A stretch of 9,606 nucleotides of DNA from an uncultured Oscillospiraceae bacterium (GTDB taxonomy: Bacteria; Bacillota; Clostridia; Oscillospirales; Acutalibacteraceae). Positions 1 through 5,987 of this stretch are shown in pieces. The DNA lies in contig USIK01000025.1 of NCBI GenBank assembly GCA_900554775.1, forward strand, positions 1-9,606, in the 5' to 3' direction. A model generated the notes under the pieces. It ran no database searches, was not told the DNA's origin, and was given only the letters and a program-made list of their open reading frames with translations. Every line of letters starts with the position of its first letter. Positions within the stretch are counted from its first letter, which is position 1. The position numbers were made by a program, and so were the translations under genes.

Positions 1-1742
1 AAATTTGTGAGCTCACGGGTGCCAGCCGATGCGTTTTGAATTCACTTGTTGAAAAAAATGCTGTTTTGAAAGTTTGCGAAACCAGCGTTGTACATTCGAG
101 AAATGTTGAGACAAAGCTTAACCCTGAGCAAGAAAATGTTTTCGAAAAAATGCTTGATCTTTATAAAAAAGGGCAATTTAGCGTGTCACTTTTGCACGGA
201 GTTACAGGCAGCGGCAAGACCCATGTTATTTTGAAATTAATAGACGAAGTTTTGGCTTCGGGCAAAAGTGTTATATTTTTGGTACCTGAAATTGCGCTTA
301 CTATGCAGTTTATTGAAATTTTTTATTCAAGATACAAAGAAAAACTTGCCGTGATTCATAGTGGTGTTGCGGGTTCGCAAAAGGTAAAGGCATGGGAGAA
401 AATTAAAAGTGGTGAGGTTAGTATTGTCATCGGTGCCAGGAGCGCTATTTTCGCGCCTTTTGAAAATCTGGGTCTTGTGGTCATTGACGAAGAACATGAA
501 TTCACTTATAAATCTGAATCCGCGCCGCGTTTTGATGCAAGGCAAGTGGCCAAGTGCCGCTGCAAATTTCACGGCTGCATGATGGCTCTTTCTTCAGCGA
601 CGCCTTCGCTTGAAAGCTATTATATGGCCAAAACTGGGAGATATAATCTTTTTAAACTCAAAAATAGATATAAAAATTTGAGCCTCCCGCAAACGCAAAT
701 CGTTGACATAAGCGGAAGGTTCAGCAGTGAGGGGCAAGTTCTTTTCAGCGCGGAACTTATAGATGCAGTTGAAAAAACGATAAAAAATGGGAACCAAGCG
801 ATTATTCTTTTGAACAGGCGCGGGTTTAACACGTTTGTGAAGTGCCAAGCTTGCGGCGAAGTGCAGATGTGCCCGCATTGCAGCGTCTCGCTAAACTATC
901 ATAAATCAGATGAAAAACTCCTTTGCCATTACTGCGGGTATTCAAGAAGCATACTCGAAAAATGCCTGCTTTGCGGCGAAAAAAGGCTTTCTTATCTTGG
1001 GTTTGGCACGCAAAGAGCCGAATTTCAGCTCCAGGAGCTTTTGCCGGAAGCCAGGATCTTGAGGCTGGACTCTGACACTAAATTAAGCGACAAACAAGAA
1101 ATTATAAAGGATTTTGAAAACGGGAAATACGATGTTTTGATAGGGACGCAGATGGTTTCAAAGGGGTTTAACTTCCCGAATGTTACTTTGGTTGGAATAT
1201 TAATGGCGGACCAATATCTTTACAGTGGCGACTTCAGGGGGAGCGAAAAAACCTTTTCTTTGATAACGCAAACCATCGGTAGAGCCGGAAGATACACCCC
1301 CGGAGGCAAGGCTATAATCCAGACTTTCTCGCCTGAAAACAGCGTTTTAAATTTCGCTGCAAGTCAAGATTACGAAGCCTTTTATGAAGAAGAAATTGCC
1401 CTTAGAAAGCTGATGCTCACGCCGCCTTTTGCGGATATTTGCCTTGTTTCGTTCAAGGCTGTGAACAAAAATCTTGCGTTTGACGCTTGCAAAACCTTTT
1501 TTGAAAAACTTGTTTTTCTTTCAAAAGAAAAATACAGCGATTTACCGCTCAGGATTTTCCCGCCTGCGAGCGCAAGCATTGAAAAAGTGGCAAATCACTA
1601 TAGATTTAAAATAATTATAAAGTGTAGGAGTACAAGTCGTTTTAGAAACATGATAAACGAAGCTATGATGAGCTTTAAACCGCTGAAGGAGTTTAAAAAT
1701 GTTTCGATAATCGCAGATATTAATCCCCTAGCGATTTTATAA
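1..1742 (+). CDS. priA: Primosomal protein N' (replication restart helicase PriA), 5' end cut by window edge
   Basis: PriA is a superfamily 2 DNA helicase that recognises stalled or repaired forks and reloads the replicative helicase. The frame is open to the left edge (first codon at 3), and the upstream residues (ICELTGASR) fit the PriA N-terminal part, so a TTG at 36 is not the true start and the gene begins outside the window. About 579 residues are visible of a family length of roughly 730-800. Numbered from codon 36: Walker A GVTGSGKT at 55-62, DEEH box at 151-154, SSATPS motif III at 186-191, four CxxC pairs of the zinc-binding insert at 270/273, 279/282, 297/300 and 310/313, GTQM at 370-373, and QTIGRAGR motif VI at 412-419. 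All eight zinc cysteines are present. The stop lies inside the convergent mtnN gene (23 bp overlap). Confidence 0.97.
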   Translation, partial: ICELTGASRCVLNSLVEKNAVLKVCETSVVHSRNVETKLNPEQENVFEKMLDLYKKGQFSVSLLHGVTGSGKTHVILKLIDEVLASGKSVIFLVPEIALTMQFIEIFYSRYKEKLAVIHSGVAGSQKVKAWEKIKSGEVSIVIGARSAIFAPFENLGLVVIDEEHEFTYKSESAPRFDARQVAKCRCKFHGCMMALSSATPSLESYYMAKTGRYNLFKLKNRYKNLSLPQTQIVDISGRFSSEGQVLFSAELIDAVEKTIKNGNQAIILLNRRGFNTFVKCQACGEVQMCPHCSVSLNYHKSDEKLLCHYCGYSRSILEKCLLCGEKRLSYLGFGTQRAEFQLQELLPEARILRLDSDTKLSDKQEIIKDFENGKYDVLIGTQMVSKGFNFPNVTLVGILMADQYLYSGDFRGSEKTFSLITQTIGRAGRYTPGGKAIIQTFSPENSVLNFAASQDYEAFYEEEIALRKLMLTPPFADICLVSFKAVNKNLAFDACKTFFEKLVFLSKEKYSDLPLRIFPPASASIEKVANHYRFKIIIKCRSTSRFRNMINEAMMSFKPLKEFKNVSIIADINPLAIL

Positions 1743-2418
1743 ATGCCTTTAAAAGTTTAGCGGCATTTTCTGAAGATTTTTTCAAAAAAGAATAAAAATC
1801 AACGTGAGAACTATTGTCAGCGCTGTCTGAAATAGTTCTTATTATTCCGAAAGGAACTTTGGCAAGAAAGCACGTTTGAGCGATGCTTCCGGCTTCCATT
1901 TCGCAGGCAAGGCCGCCGAATTCTTTTTTAAGGCTGCTTATTTTTTCTTTCGAATTAATAAATTGGTCGCCGGTGAGGATTATTCCGCTGTAAAATTTGC
2001 TTTCAGGTATTCCTTCGCTGCATTTTAAAAGTTTTTCTCTTACCCATGGAGTAGTTTTAATTTCCACGGAACCAATCCCGCTGATCTCGCCTTTTTTGCG
2101 GTTAGGAAATGCAGAAATGTCAAAATCATGCTGGATTAAAGCTTCGGCGATAACTCCATCTGAGATTTTGAGTTTAGGGTCTATCGCTCCAGCAACGCCA
2201 ACATTTAAGATCAAAGAGGGCTTGAATTTCATTATGAGGCTTTGGGTGCAAATGGCCGCATGAACCTTCCCGACGCCGCAAAGAGCTAGGGTGCAACTTT
2301 TATTTTCAATGCTGCCTTTGGCTATTTTAAAATAGCTAAGCTCGGAAAAAATCGGTTCATCCATGAGCTTAACAACTTCATTAAATTCTTCTTGCATTGC
2401 GCAAATAATAACAATCAT
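1720..2418 (-). CDS. mtnN: 5'-methylthioadenosine/S-adenosylhomocysteine nucleosidase
   Basis: This cytosolic enzyme hydrolyses MTA and SAH to adenine plus the thioribose or ribosylhomocysteine moiety, recycling by-products of SAM-dependent methylation and polyamine synthesis. The 232-residue length is typical. Family signatures are visible in order: N-terminal CAMQEE with E11 at the position of E. coli Glu12, LCGVGKVHA at 47-55, NVGVAGAIDP at 72-81, LTGDQF at 148-153, CEMEAGSIA with E173/M174/E175 (nucleoside binding), and RTISDSAD with D198 as the catalytic Asp (E. coli Asp197). The ATG is preceded on the minus strand by a GGAG Shine-Dalgarno sequence (plus positions 2427-2430) 8 nt away. 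The gene diverges from spoVAE, and its 3' end overlaps convergent priA by 23 bp. No minus-strand promoter stood out. Confidence 0.97.
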   Translation of the reverse strand: MIVIICAMQEEFNEVVKLMDEPIFSELSYFKIAKGSIENKSCTLALCGVGKVHAAICTQSLIMKFKPSLILNVGVAGAIDPKLKISDGVIAEALIQHDFDISAFPNRKKGEISGIGSVEIKTTPWVREKLLKCSEGIPESKFYSGIILTGDQFINSKEKISSLKKEFGGLACEMEAGSIAQTCFLAKVPFGIIRTISDSADNSSHVDFYSFLKKSSENAAKLLKAFIKSLGD

Positions 2419-2438
2419 ACTTCAGTCTCCGTTTTTAA

Positions 2439-2467
2439 GAATATTTTAAATGTGGTTTCACATACTA
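2439..2467 (+). promoter_or_regulatory. Forespore sigma-G-type promoter for spoVAE
   Basis: GAATA at 2439-2443, a 17-nt spacer and CATACTA at 2461-2467 fit the Bacillus subtilis sigma-G consensus (gHATR, 17-18 nt, CATWHTA) at every position. Sigma-F recognises a related -10, so F/G cross-recognition is possible. The expected start near 2473 would leave a leader of about 50 nt before spoVAE, a gene whose B. subtilis relatives are sigma-G dependent. A 5-bp inverted repeat (ATGTG/CACAT, 2450-2463) lies in the spacer and -10; its role is unknown. Confidence 0.72.
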
Positions 2468-2521
2468 AGCTTAACACAAGAATTTTATTAAGTAAAATTT
2501 TTAAAGAAAGGGGACTCGGCT

Positions 2522-2878
2522 ATGGAATATGTTTGGGCCTTTTTAGTGGGAGGAATAATCTGCATTTTAGCACAAATACTCATCGACAAAACAAACATGA
2601 CTCCGGCCAGAATCTTGGTTTTGCTTGTTGTTATGGGCGTGGTTTTAACAGCTCTTGGAGTTTACGAGCCGCTTGTTAAATTCGCTGGTGCGGGGGCGAC
2701 CGTTCCGCTTTGCGGGTTTGGCTATTTGATGGCTAAAGGTGTTGTTGAAGCGATCCAAAAGCAAGGATTTTTAGGCGTCATTTCAGGAGGATTAACAGCA
2801 GGAGCAGCGGGAATTTCGGCGGCGGTTTTGTGCGGTTATGTTGCGGCGCTTTTTTCTAAATCTCAAGATAAATCTTAA
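2522..2878 (+). CDS. spoVAE: Stage V sporulation protein AE (SpoVAE/SpoVAEB-type membrane protein)
   Basis: SpoVA proteins form the spore inner-membrane channel that moves Ca-dipicolinic acid into the forespore and out again on germination. The 118-residue protein is almost entirely hydrophobic, with about four membrane segments (roughly 3-20, 27-45, 57-75 and 84-112). It carries the family's PARILV and glycine-rich GAGATVPLCGFG stretches and ends in a short polar tail. Its length matches the approximately 116-residue SpoVAEB. The ATG at 2522 follows GAAAGGGG (2506-2513) at 8 nt. The usual partners spoVAC and spoVAD are not adjacent: mtnN diverges upstream and a terminator plus rsmA follow, so here spoVAE forms a single-gene unit. 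The partners must be elsewhere or missing. The sigma-G-like promoter upstream supports forespore expression. Confidence 0.93.
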   Translation: MEYVWAFLVGGIICILAQILIDKTNMTPARILVLLVVMGVVLTALGVYEPLVKFAGAGATVPLCGFGYLMAKGVVEAIQKQGFLGVISGGLTAGAAGISAAVLCGYVAALFSKSQDKS

Positions 2879-2882
2879 AACC

Positions 2883-2920
2883 AATTCAAGCAGAGTAAAA
2901 ATACTTTGCTTGGATTTTTT
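2883..2920 (+). terminator. Rho-independent terminator after spoVAE
   Basis: The 5' arm at 2883-2897 pairs with 2902-2916 (15 bp including G-U pairs) around an AAAA loop, and the 3' side runs into a T-tract at 2915-2920. It starts four bases after the spoVAE stop and isolates that gene from rsmA. Confidence 0.9.
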
Positions 2921-2939
2921 CTTGCAAAAATGGTATAAT
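2910..2939 (+). promoter_or_regulatory. Sigma-A promoter of rsmA (extended -10)
   Basis: A perfect TATAAT at 2934-2939 is preceded by TG one base upstream (extended -10). TTGGAT at 2910-2915 serves as a weak -35 at 18 nt. The promoter overlaps the descending arm and T-tract of the spoVAE terminator, so rsmA is transcribed independently. The start is expected near 2946. Confidence 0.75.
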
Positions 2940-2966
2940 TAAAGAAAAACTTTAAGGAGAAACATC

Positions 2967-3827
2967 TTGGAAGATTTATCAAACGCAAAGGTTGTTAAAA
3001 AAAAAATTTCTGAAAATGATTTTAAATTTTCGAAGAGCCTTGGCCAGAATTTTATCATTGACCCTTTTGTTTGCCCGCAGATGGCTGAATCTTGCGGCGA
3101 AAGCGACGGTATAATTGAGGTTGGCCCGGGGATTGGCACGCTTACCGCTGAGCTTGCAAAAAGGTTTAAAAAAGTGGTTTCGGTTGAGCTTGATAAAAGG
3201 CTTATTCCTATTTTAAAAGAAAATTTGAAAGATTTTCCTAATTCCGAAATAATTTACGGCGACATTTTAAAAACGGATTTATCTAAAATAATAAAAGAGA
3301 ATCTTAGCGGTTGCGAAAAGGTGAGTGTTTGCGCTAATTTGCCTTATTACATAACCTCTGAAGTTATAATGCACATTTTGGAAAGCGAGCTTGAAATAAA
3401 TTCAATCGTGGTTATGGTTCAAAAAGAAGCGGCGGAGAGAATCTGCGCAGAACCCGGCACGAGGAAATCGGGCGCGATAAGCCTTGCGGTTAGATATTTC
3501 GGCGAGCCAGAAATTCTTTTCGACGTTAACAAAACTTGCTTTATGCCAGTACCGGCGGTTGATTCGAGCGTTATTAGGATTAAAATAAGTGGCGAAAACA
3601 GAAAGAAAATTAAGAATAAAAATTCTTTTTTCAAGATTGTTAAAGCAGCATTCTCGCAAAGAAGGAAAAACATTCTCAATTCGCTTAGTTCGGGGCTTAA
3701 AATGCCTAAAAATGAAGTTGAAACCTTGCTTGCTTCTGCCAAAATAGCGCCAAACTTAAGGGCTGAGAACCTTAAACTCGATGATTTCGTGAAGCTTTCG
3801 AATGAACTTAACTTAATTTTGAAATAA
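2967..3827 (+). CDS. rsmA: 16S rRNA (adenine1518-N6/adenine1519-N6)-dimethyltransferase
   Basis: RsmA (KsgA) uses SAM to dimethylate two adjacent adenines in the 3' terminal helix 45 of 16S rRNA during late 30S assembly; loss gives kasugamycin resistance. The 286 residues contain SLGQNFIIDP at 24-33, SAM motif I IIEVGPGIGTLT at 49-60, the acidic VELD at 73-76, YGDIL at 97-101, the catalytic NLPYYIT at 124-130, the MPVPAVDSSV segment at 193-202 and the C-terminal AFSQRRKNILNSL at 228-240. The start is a TTG, chosen because AAGGAGA (2954-2960) sits 6-7 nt upstream and the family's N-terminal K/S-LGQNF spacing fits. It has its own promoter. No terminator separates it from the next small gene, so readthrough is likely. 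Confidence 0.97.
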   Translation: MEDLSNAKVVKKKISENDFKFSKSLGQNFIIDPFVCPQMAESCGESDGIIEVGPGIGTLTAELAKRFKKVVSVELDKRLIPILKENLKDFPNSEIIYGDILKTDLSKIIKENLSGCEKVSVCANLPYYITSEVIMHILESELEINSIVVMVQKEAAERICAEPGTRKSGAISLAVRYFGEPEILFDVNKTCFMPVPAVDSSVIRIKISGENRKKIKNKNSFFKIVKAAFSQRRKNILNSLSSGLKMPKNEVETLLASAKIAPNLRAENLKLDDFVKLSNELNLILK

Positions 3828-3832
3828 AAAAG

Positions 3833-3861
3833 TTTCTTTTCGCAAAAGTTTCTGCTAAAAT
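3833..3861 (+). promoter_or_regulatory. Possible extended -10 promoter before the 78-residue gene
   Basis: TAAAAT at 3856-3861 is preceded by TG at 3853-3854, giving an extended -10. The -35 position (3833-3838, TTTCTT) matches poorly. If used, the transcript would begin near 3867, just before the hairpin at 3870-3881. Confidence 0.4.
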
Positions 3862-3890
3862 ATTAAAGCGGGCGAAAGCCCAAGTTTTAA
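3862..3890 (+). promoter_or_regulatory. Leader hairpin with GAAA tetraloop upstream of the 78-residue gene
   Basis: GGGC-GAAA-GCCC at 3870-3881 is a short GC hairpin capped by a GNRA tetraloop. TTAAA (3862-3866) and TTTAA (3886-3890) can close it as an outer stem across a small internal loop. There is no T-tract, so it is not a terminator. It ends 7 nt before the GGGAGG ribosome site and could stabilise the mRNA 5' end or affect initiation. No known riboswitch class is recognised. Confidence 0.4.
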
Positions 3891-3910
3891 GCCAGTAGGG
3901 AGGCACGAAA

Positions 3911-4147
3911 ATGAACAACGATTCAGTTAGCGAACTTAAAAAAATTCTTGAAGAAGATTCTTTCGGAGAAAGGAAGAACAACCCCCAGAAGTGGTCCGGT
4001 TTTGTTGAAAGCACAGTTGTGAACTTCTTTGAAGAATATAAAATGGAAAAGCTTTCAATCGAAGACGGCAACGGTAACAGAGCGAAGCTTTCAAGAACTA
4101 AAGATAACTCAATTAAAATTCAGTATTTATCCACAGTGCTTATGTAA
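3911..4147 (+). CDS. Small hypothetical protein, 78 residues
   Basis: I do not recognise a named family. The ATG follows an excellent GGGAGG site (3898-3903) at 7 nt, and a terminator follows 9 nt after the stop, so this is a real gene. The product is hydrophilic with no signal peptide or membrane segment, suggesting a cytosolic protein. An acidic helical N-terminal half (residues 6-16 and 28-47, ending FFEEYKMEKL) leads into a beta-like basic C-terminus (IEDGNGNRAKLSRTKDNSIKIQY). It lies 83 bp downstream of rsmA on the same strand and is probably co-transcribed, with a possible extra promoter. Codon use resembles rsmA, so it belongs to the resident chromosome. A ribosome- or translation-linked role would be a guess from position only. 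Confidence 0.8.
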   Translation: MNNDSVSELKKILEEDSFGERKNNPQKWSGFVESTVVNFFEEYKMEKLSIEDGNGNRAKLSRTKDNSIKIQYLSTVLM

Positions 4148-4156
4148 TAAGTTATT

Positions 4157-4188
4157 AGCCACCGACTTAAGTTTGGTGGCTTATTTTT
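4157..4188 (+). terminator. Rho-independent terminator after the 78-residue gene
   Basis: AGCCACC (4157-4163) pairs with GGTGGCT (4175-4181), with partial inner pairing ACTT/AAGT, followed by TATTTTTAT. It separates the core-genome block from the accessory units to the right. Confidence 0.88.
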
Positions 4189-4199
4189 ATTATAAATAT

Positions 4200-4228
4200 T
4201 TGACAAAAATCATGAAAATATATATTAT
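4200..4228 (+). promoter_or_regulatory. Strong sigma-A promoter of the Nif11-like/secreted-protein operon
   Basis: A perfect TTGACA at 4200-4205, a 17-nt spacer and TATTAT at 4223-4228 (5 of 6). A start near 4235 gives a leader of about 32 nt. It begins only 12 nt after the previous terminator's T-rich end. Confidence 0.85.
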
Positions 4229-4266
4229 ATAAATATTCTGTTTGTACAATTGAAAGGAGGGGGATA

Positions 4267-4476
4267 TTGAAAGATGAAATAAAAAGATTTTACACTTTTT
4301 TCAGAAATAATGAGCAAACTTTGAAAGAATTAAAAAATGAAATAACAGGAAAAATCAAAAGCGAAAAAGCGGTTTATATGCACATTATCTCAAAAGCAAA
4401 GGAAAATGGATTTAATTTCACTTATGAAGATATGAAAAATTATGAAAAAGATTTAAGCGAGTTATCTGATGAATAA
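4267..4476 (+). CDS. Nif11-like (RiPP leader-type) small protein lacking its double-glycine end
   Basis: The 69 residues match the Nif11-type leader pattern: a helical IKRFYTFF start, spaced leucines (L19, L22), a central helix, then AKENGFNFTYEDMKNY at 44-59 (the AKExGxxFTxEDL hallmark) and a terminal LSELSDE. In the family this fold guides RiPP-modifying enzymes and usually continues as ELSDEELxxVxGG before a core peptide. Here a TAA falls directly after LSDE, so no cleavage site or core follows in frame. The TTG start is set by AAAGGAGG (4253-4260) 6 nt upstream. It is first in a two-gene operon, 26 bp before an exported protein. No maturase, protease-transporter or other RiPP enzyme is in the window. 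It may act as a stand-alone small protein or be the severed leader of the next gene. The family assignment rests on pattern memory. Confidence 0.75.
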   Translation: MKDEIKRFYTFFRNNEQTLKELKNEITGKIKSEKAVYMHIISKAKENGFNFTYEDMKNYEKDLSELSDE

Positions 4477-4502
4477 TTAATGAAATAGTAGGAGGGGTTT
4501 CA

Positions 4503-5726
4503 ATGAAAAAAGGTGTGGCAGGAAGCTTGTTTTCTTTAATAACGGTTTTAAATCCAGCGGCAATTTTTGCAAGCAGCACAGACGCTTGTGTGGCTTCGCC
4601 GGGCGGTTACGTTGCTAAGCTAAAAGCCGAAAGTGAAGAACAAGTTGACCTTAACTCATATTTGAAAGATGCAAAAATTTCTGAAGCGCAAAATGAGGCT
4701 TTTAAAATTACTAATGAAAAATCTTCCAAAATAAGCTCGAATGTGGCTTCTTCTGACGAAATAAGCAGTGATAGATACTATGAAATAGCTAAATTCCTTG
4801 GCGAGGCGATTAAAGTTGGCAGGACTGAGGTTGAAAAAAAGCTTGATTTAGCGGTGCAAAATGGAGTTTTGCCCATTAAAGAGTTCACTTTGAGCCAAAT
4901 AAGCTCAGAATATTCAAAATTAAATAAGGCAGAGGATAAATCGCCTTTGTTTAAAATTATAAAAGGAGTAGACGCTTTGAAATTAAGCGAAAGTGCAGAA
5001 GACTGCAGCATCGTGCAGGTTGCGAGCAAGTTTAATGCGCTGGAGTCTATGTCCGAAAAATCAACGTCTGTTAAATATTGGTATTATGGCAAAACTCACG
5101 GCCCAAGGGCGTCTTTGCAGGCTGTTGCTGCTGCTAAGCACCGCGAGTCCGCTGATTTGCAGAATAAATTGCCGGATGCAATCAAAGAATTGCTGGAAAA
5201 ATGCCGTTTGAAAGATGGAAGAAAAATTTTAAATAAGTATCCTAAACTCTATAAAAACGGATATTTCCAACTTTTGGAAATTAAATCTGCGGAAGATTTA
5301 GAAACTTTGAAAGACTTTTTAAAAAGTAATATTGGCGAATTTAAATTCCTTTCTCAGTGGGTGAAGTGCGAAAGAACTGGGAAAAAGCAGCTGCAAGTTT
5401 TTAGCGCGGCGCCTTCGTTTCAGGGGTATTACATAGACTGGAATAAAAACGACGAGAAAACAAATTTGCTAAAAGAAATTTGCGATATTATAGTTTCAAA
5501 TGAGTATGAATCTATCGCAAAAGTAGCTGCAATCAGAGCGCACGAAACTAGCAAGAGCGTTTCGCTTCATTTGACTTTGGTAGGGCAAGGAGCTTTTAAC
5601 AACCCTTCGGAAGTGATGAAGAATTCTTTGCAAAAAGTGAAAAAAGAGCTAGAAAATACTGATGTTAAGGTTTATTTGCATGGCTACAATAAAAAAGATT
5701 TCCAAAAATGGGAAAATATTTTGTAA
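4503..5726 (+). CDS. Exported protein of an uncharacterised family with macro-domain-like C-terminal motif
   Basis: The 407-residue product begins with a signal peptide: MKKG, a hydrophobic core at about 5-22 and probable cleavage after A23 (IFA-SS). Residues 45-165 are polar, serine- and lysine-rich and probably helical. The conserved-looking part is residues 170-395: IVQVASKFNALES (170-182), KYWYYGKTHGPRASL (191-205), QVFSAAPSFQGYY (298-310), EYESIAKVAAI (334-344) and HLTLVGQGAFNNP (356-368). This order resembles, from memory, an uncharacterised family with FNxLE, TQGP and LTLLGGGAFGNP signatures in protists and some bacteria. The G-x-G-x-F-x-N-P loop recalls ADP-ribose-binding macro domains, but the fold is inference. 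AGGAGGGG (4490-4497) lies 5 nt before the ATG. The gene is second in the operon and ends at a terminator. Export points to the envelope or outside. Confidence 0.82.
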   Translation: MKKGVAGSLFSLITVLNPAAIFASSTDACVASPGGYVAKLKAESEEQVDLNSYLKDAKISEAQNEAFKITNEKSSKISSNVASSDEISSDRYYEIAKFLGEAIKVGRTEVEKKLDLAVQNGVLPIKEFTLSQISSEYSKLNKAEDKSPLFKIIKGVDALKLSESAEDCSIVQVASKFNALESMSEKSTSVKYWYYGKTHGPRASLQAVAAAKHRESADLQNKLPDAIKELLEKCRLKDGRKILNKYPKLYKNGYFQLLEIKSAEDLETLKDFLKSNIGEFKFLSQWVKCERTGKKQLQVFSAAPSFQGYYIDWNKNDEKTNLLKEICDIIVSNEYESIAKVAAIRAHETSKSVSLHLTLVGQGAFNNPSEVMKNSLQKVKKELENTDVKVYLHGYNKKDFQKWENIL

Positions 5727-5734
5727 GAAATCAA

Positions 5735-5765
5735 CCACTCATCAAATATTGATGGGTGGATTTTT
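5735..5765 (+). terminator. Rho-independent terminator after the exported-protein gene
   Basis: CCACTCATCA (5735-5744) pairs with TGATGGGTGG (5750-5759), 10 bp with one G-U, around a 5-nt loop, followed by ATTTTT. It closes the operon that starts at 4267. Confidence 0.92.
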
Positions 5766-5879
5766 ATATCCATATATAGTATTTTAACTAAGTTTTATTT
5801 ACTTTTGAAAATTTGGCAAATAATATTTATAAAATTTATATTAACTTATAGTTAGTAGGTAAATTTTGGTATATACTCA

Positions 5880-5908
5880 TTGACTTTTAACGTTTATTTT
5901 ATTATAAT
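5880..5908 (+). promoter_or_regulatory. Strong sigma-A promoter of the 5988-8007 pair
   Basis: TTGACT at 5880-5885 (5 of 6), an exact 17-nt spacer and a perfect TATAAT at 5903-5908. A start near 5915 gives a leader of about 73 nt. An alternative upstream translation start at 5880 would coincide with the -35 box and is therefore excluded. A short inverted repeat (AACT-tat-AGTT) lies upstream at 5843-5853; its role is unknown. Confidence 0.87.
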
Positions 5909-5987
5909 TATATATTTAAGATTTGTGTTCTGGGTGAAAAACCTGTTTTTACACATTAGTAAAATTAAATTTTTAGGAGGAATAAAA

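Noticed and set aside
36..38. TTG at 36 as the start of priA
   Set aside because: The frame stays open to the window edge with PriA-like residues, there is no ribosome site, and the N-terminal DNA-binding part of PriA would be missing.
2392..2679. 95-codon forward frame overlapping the mtnN start and spoVAE
   Set aside because: Shadow frame: it covers the divergent control region and spoVAE in another frame and has no ribosome site.
5880..5987. Upstream 36-codon extension of the 270-residue exported protein
   Set aside because: Its first codon coincides with the -35 box of a near-perfect promoter, and TTG 5988 has a strong ribosome site and starts a clean signal peptide.
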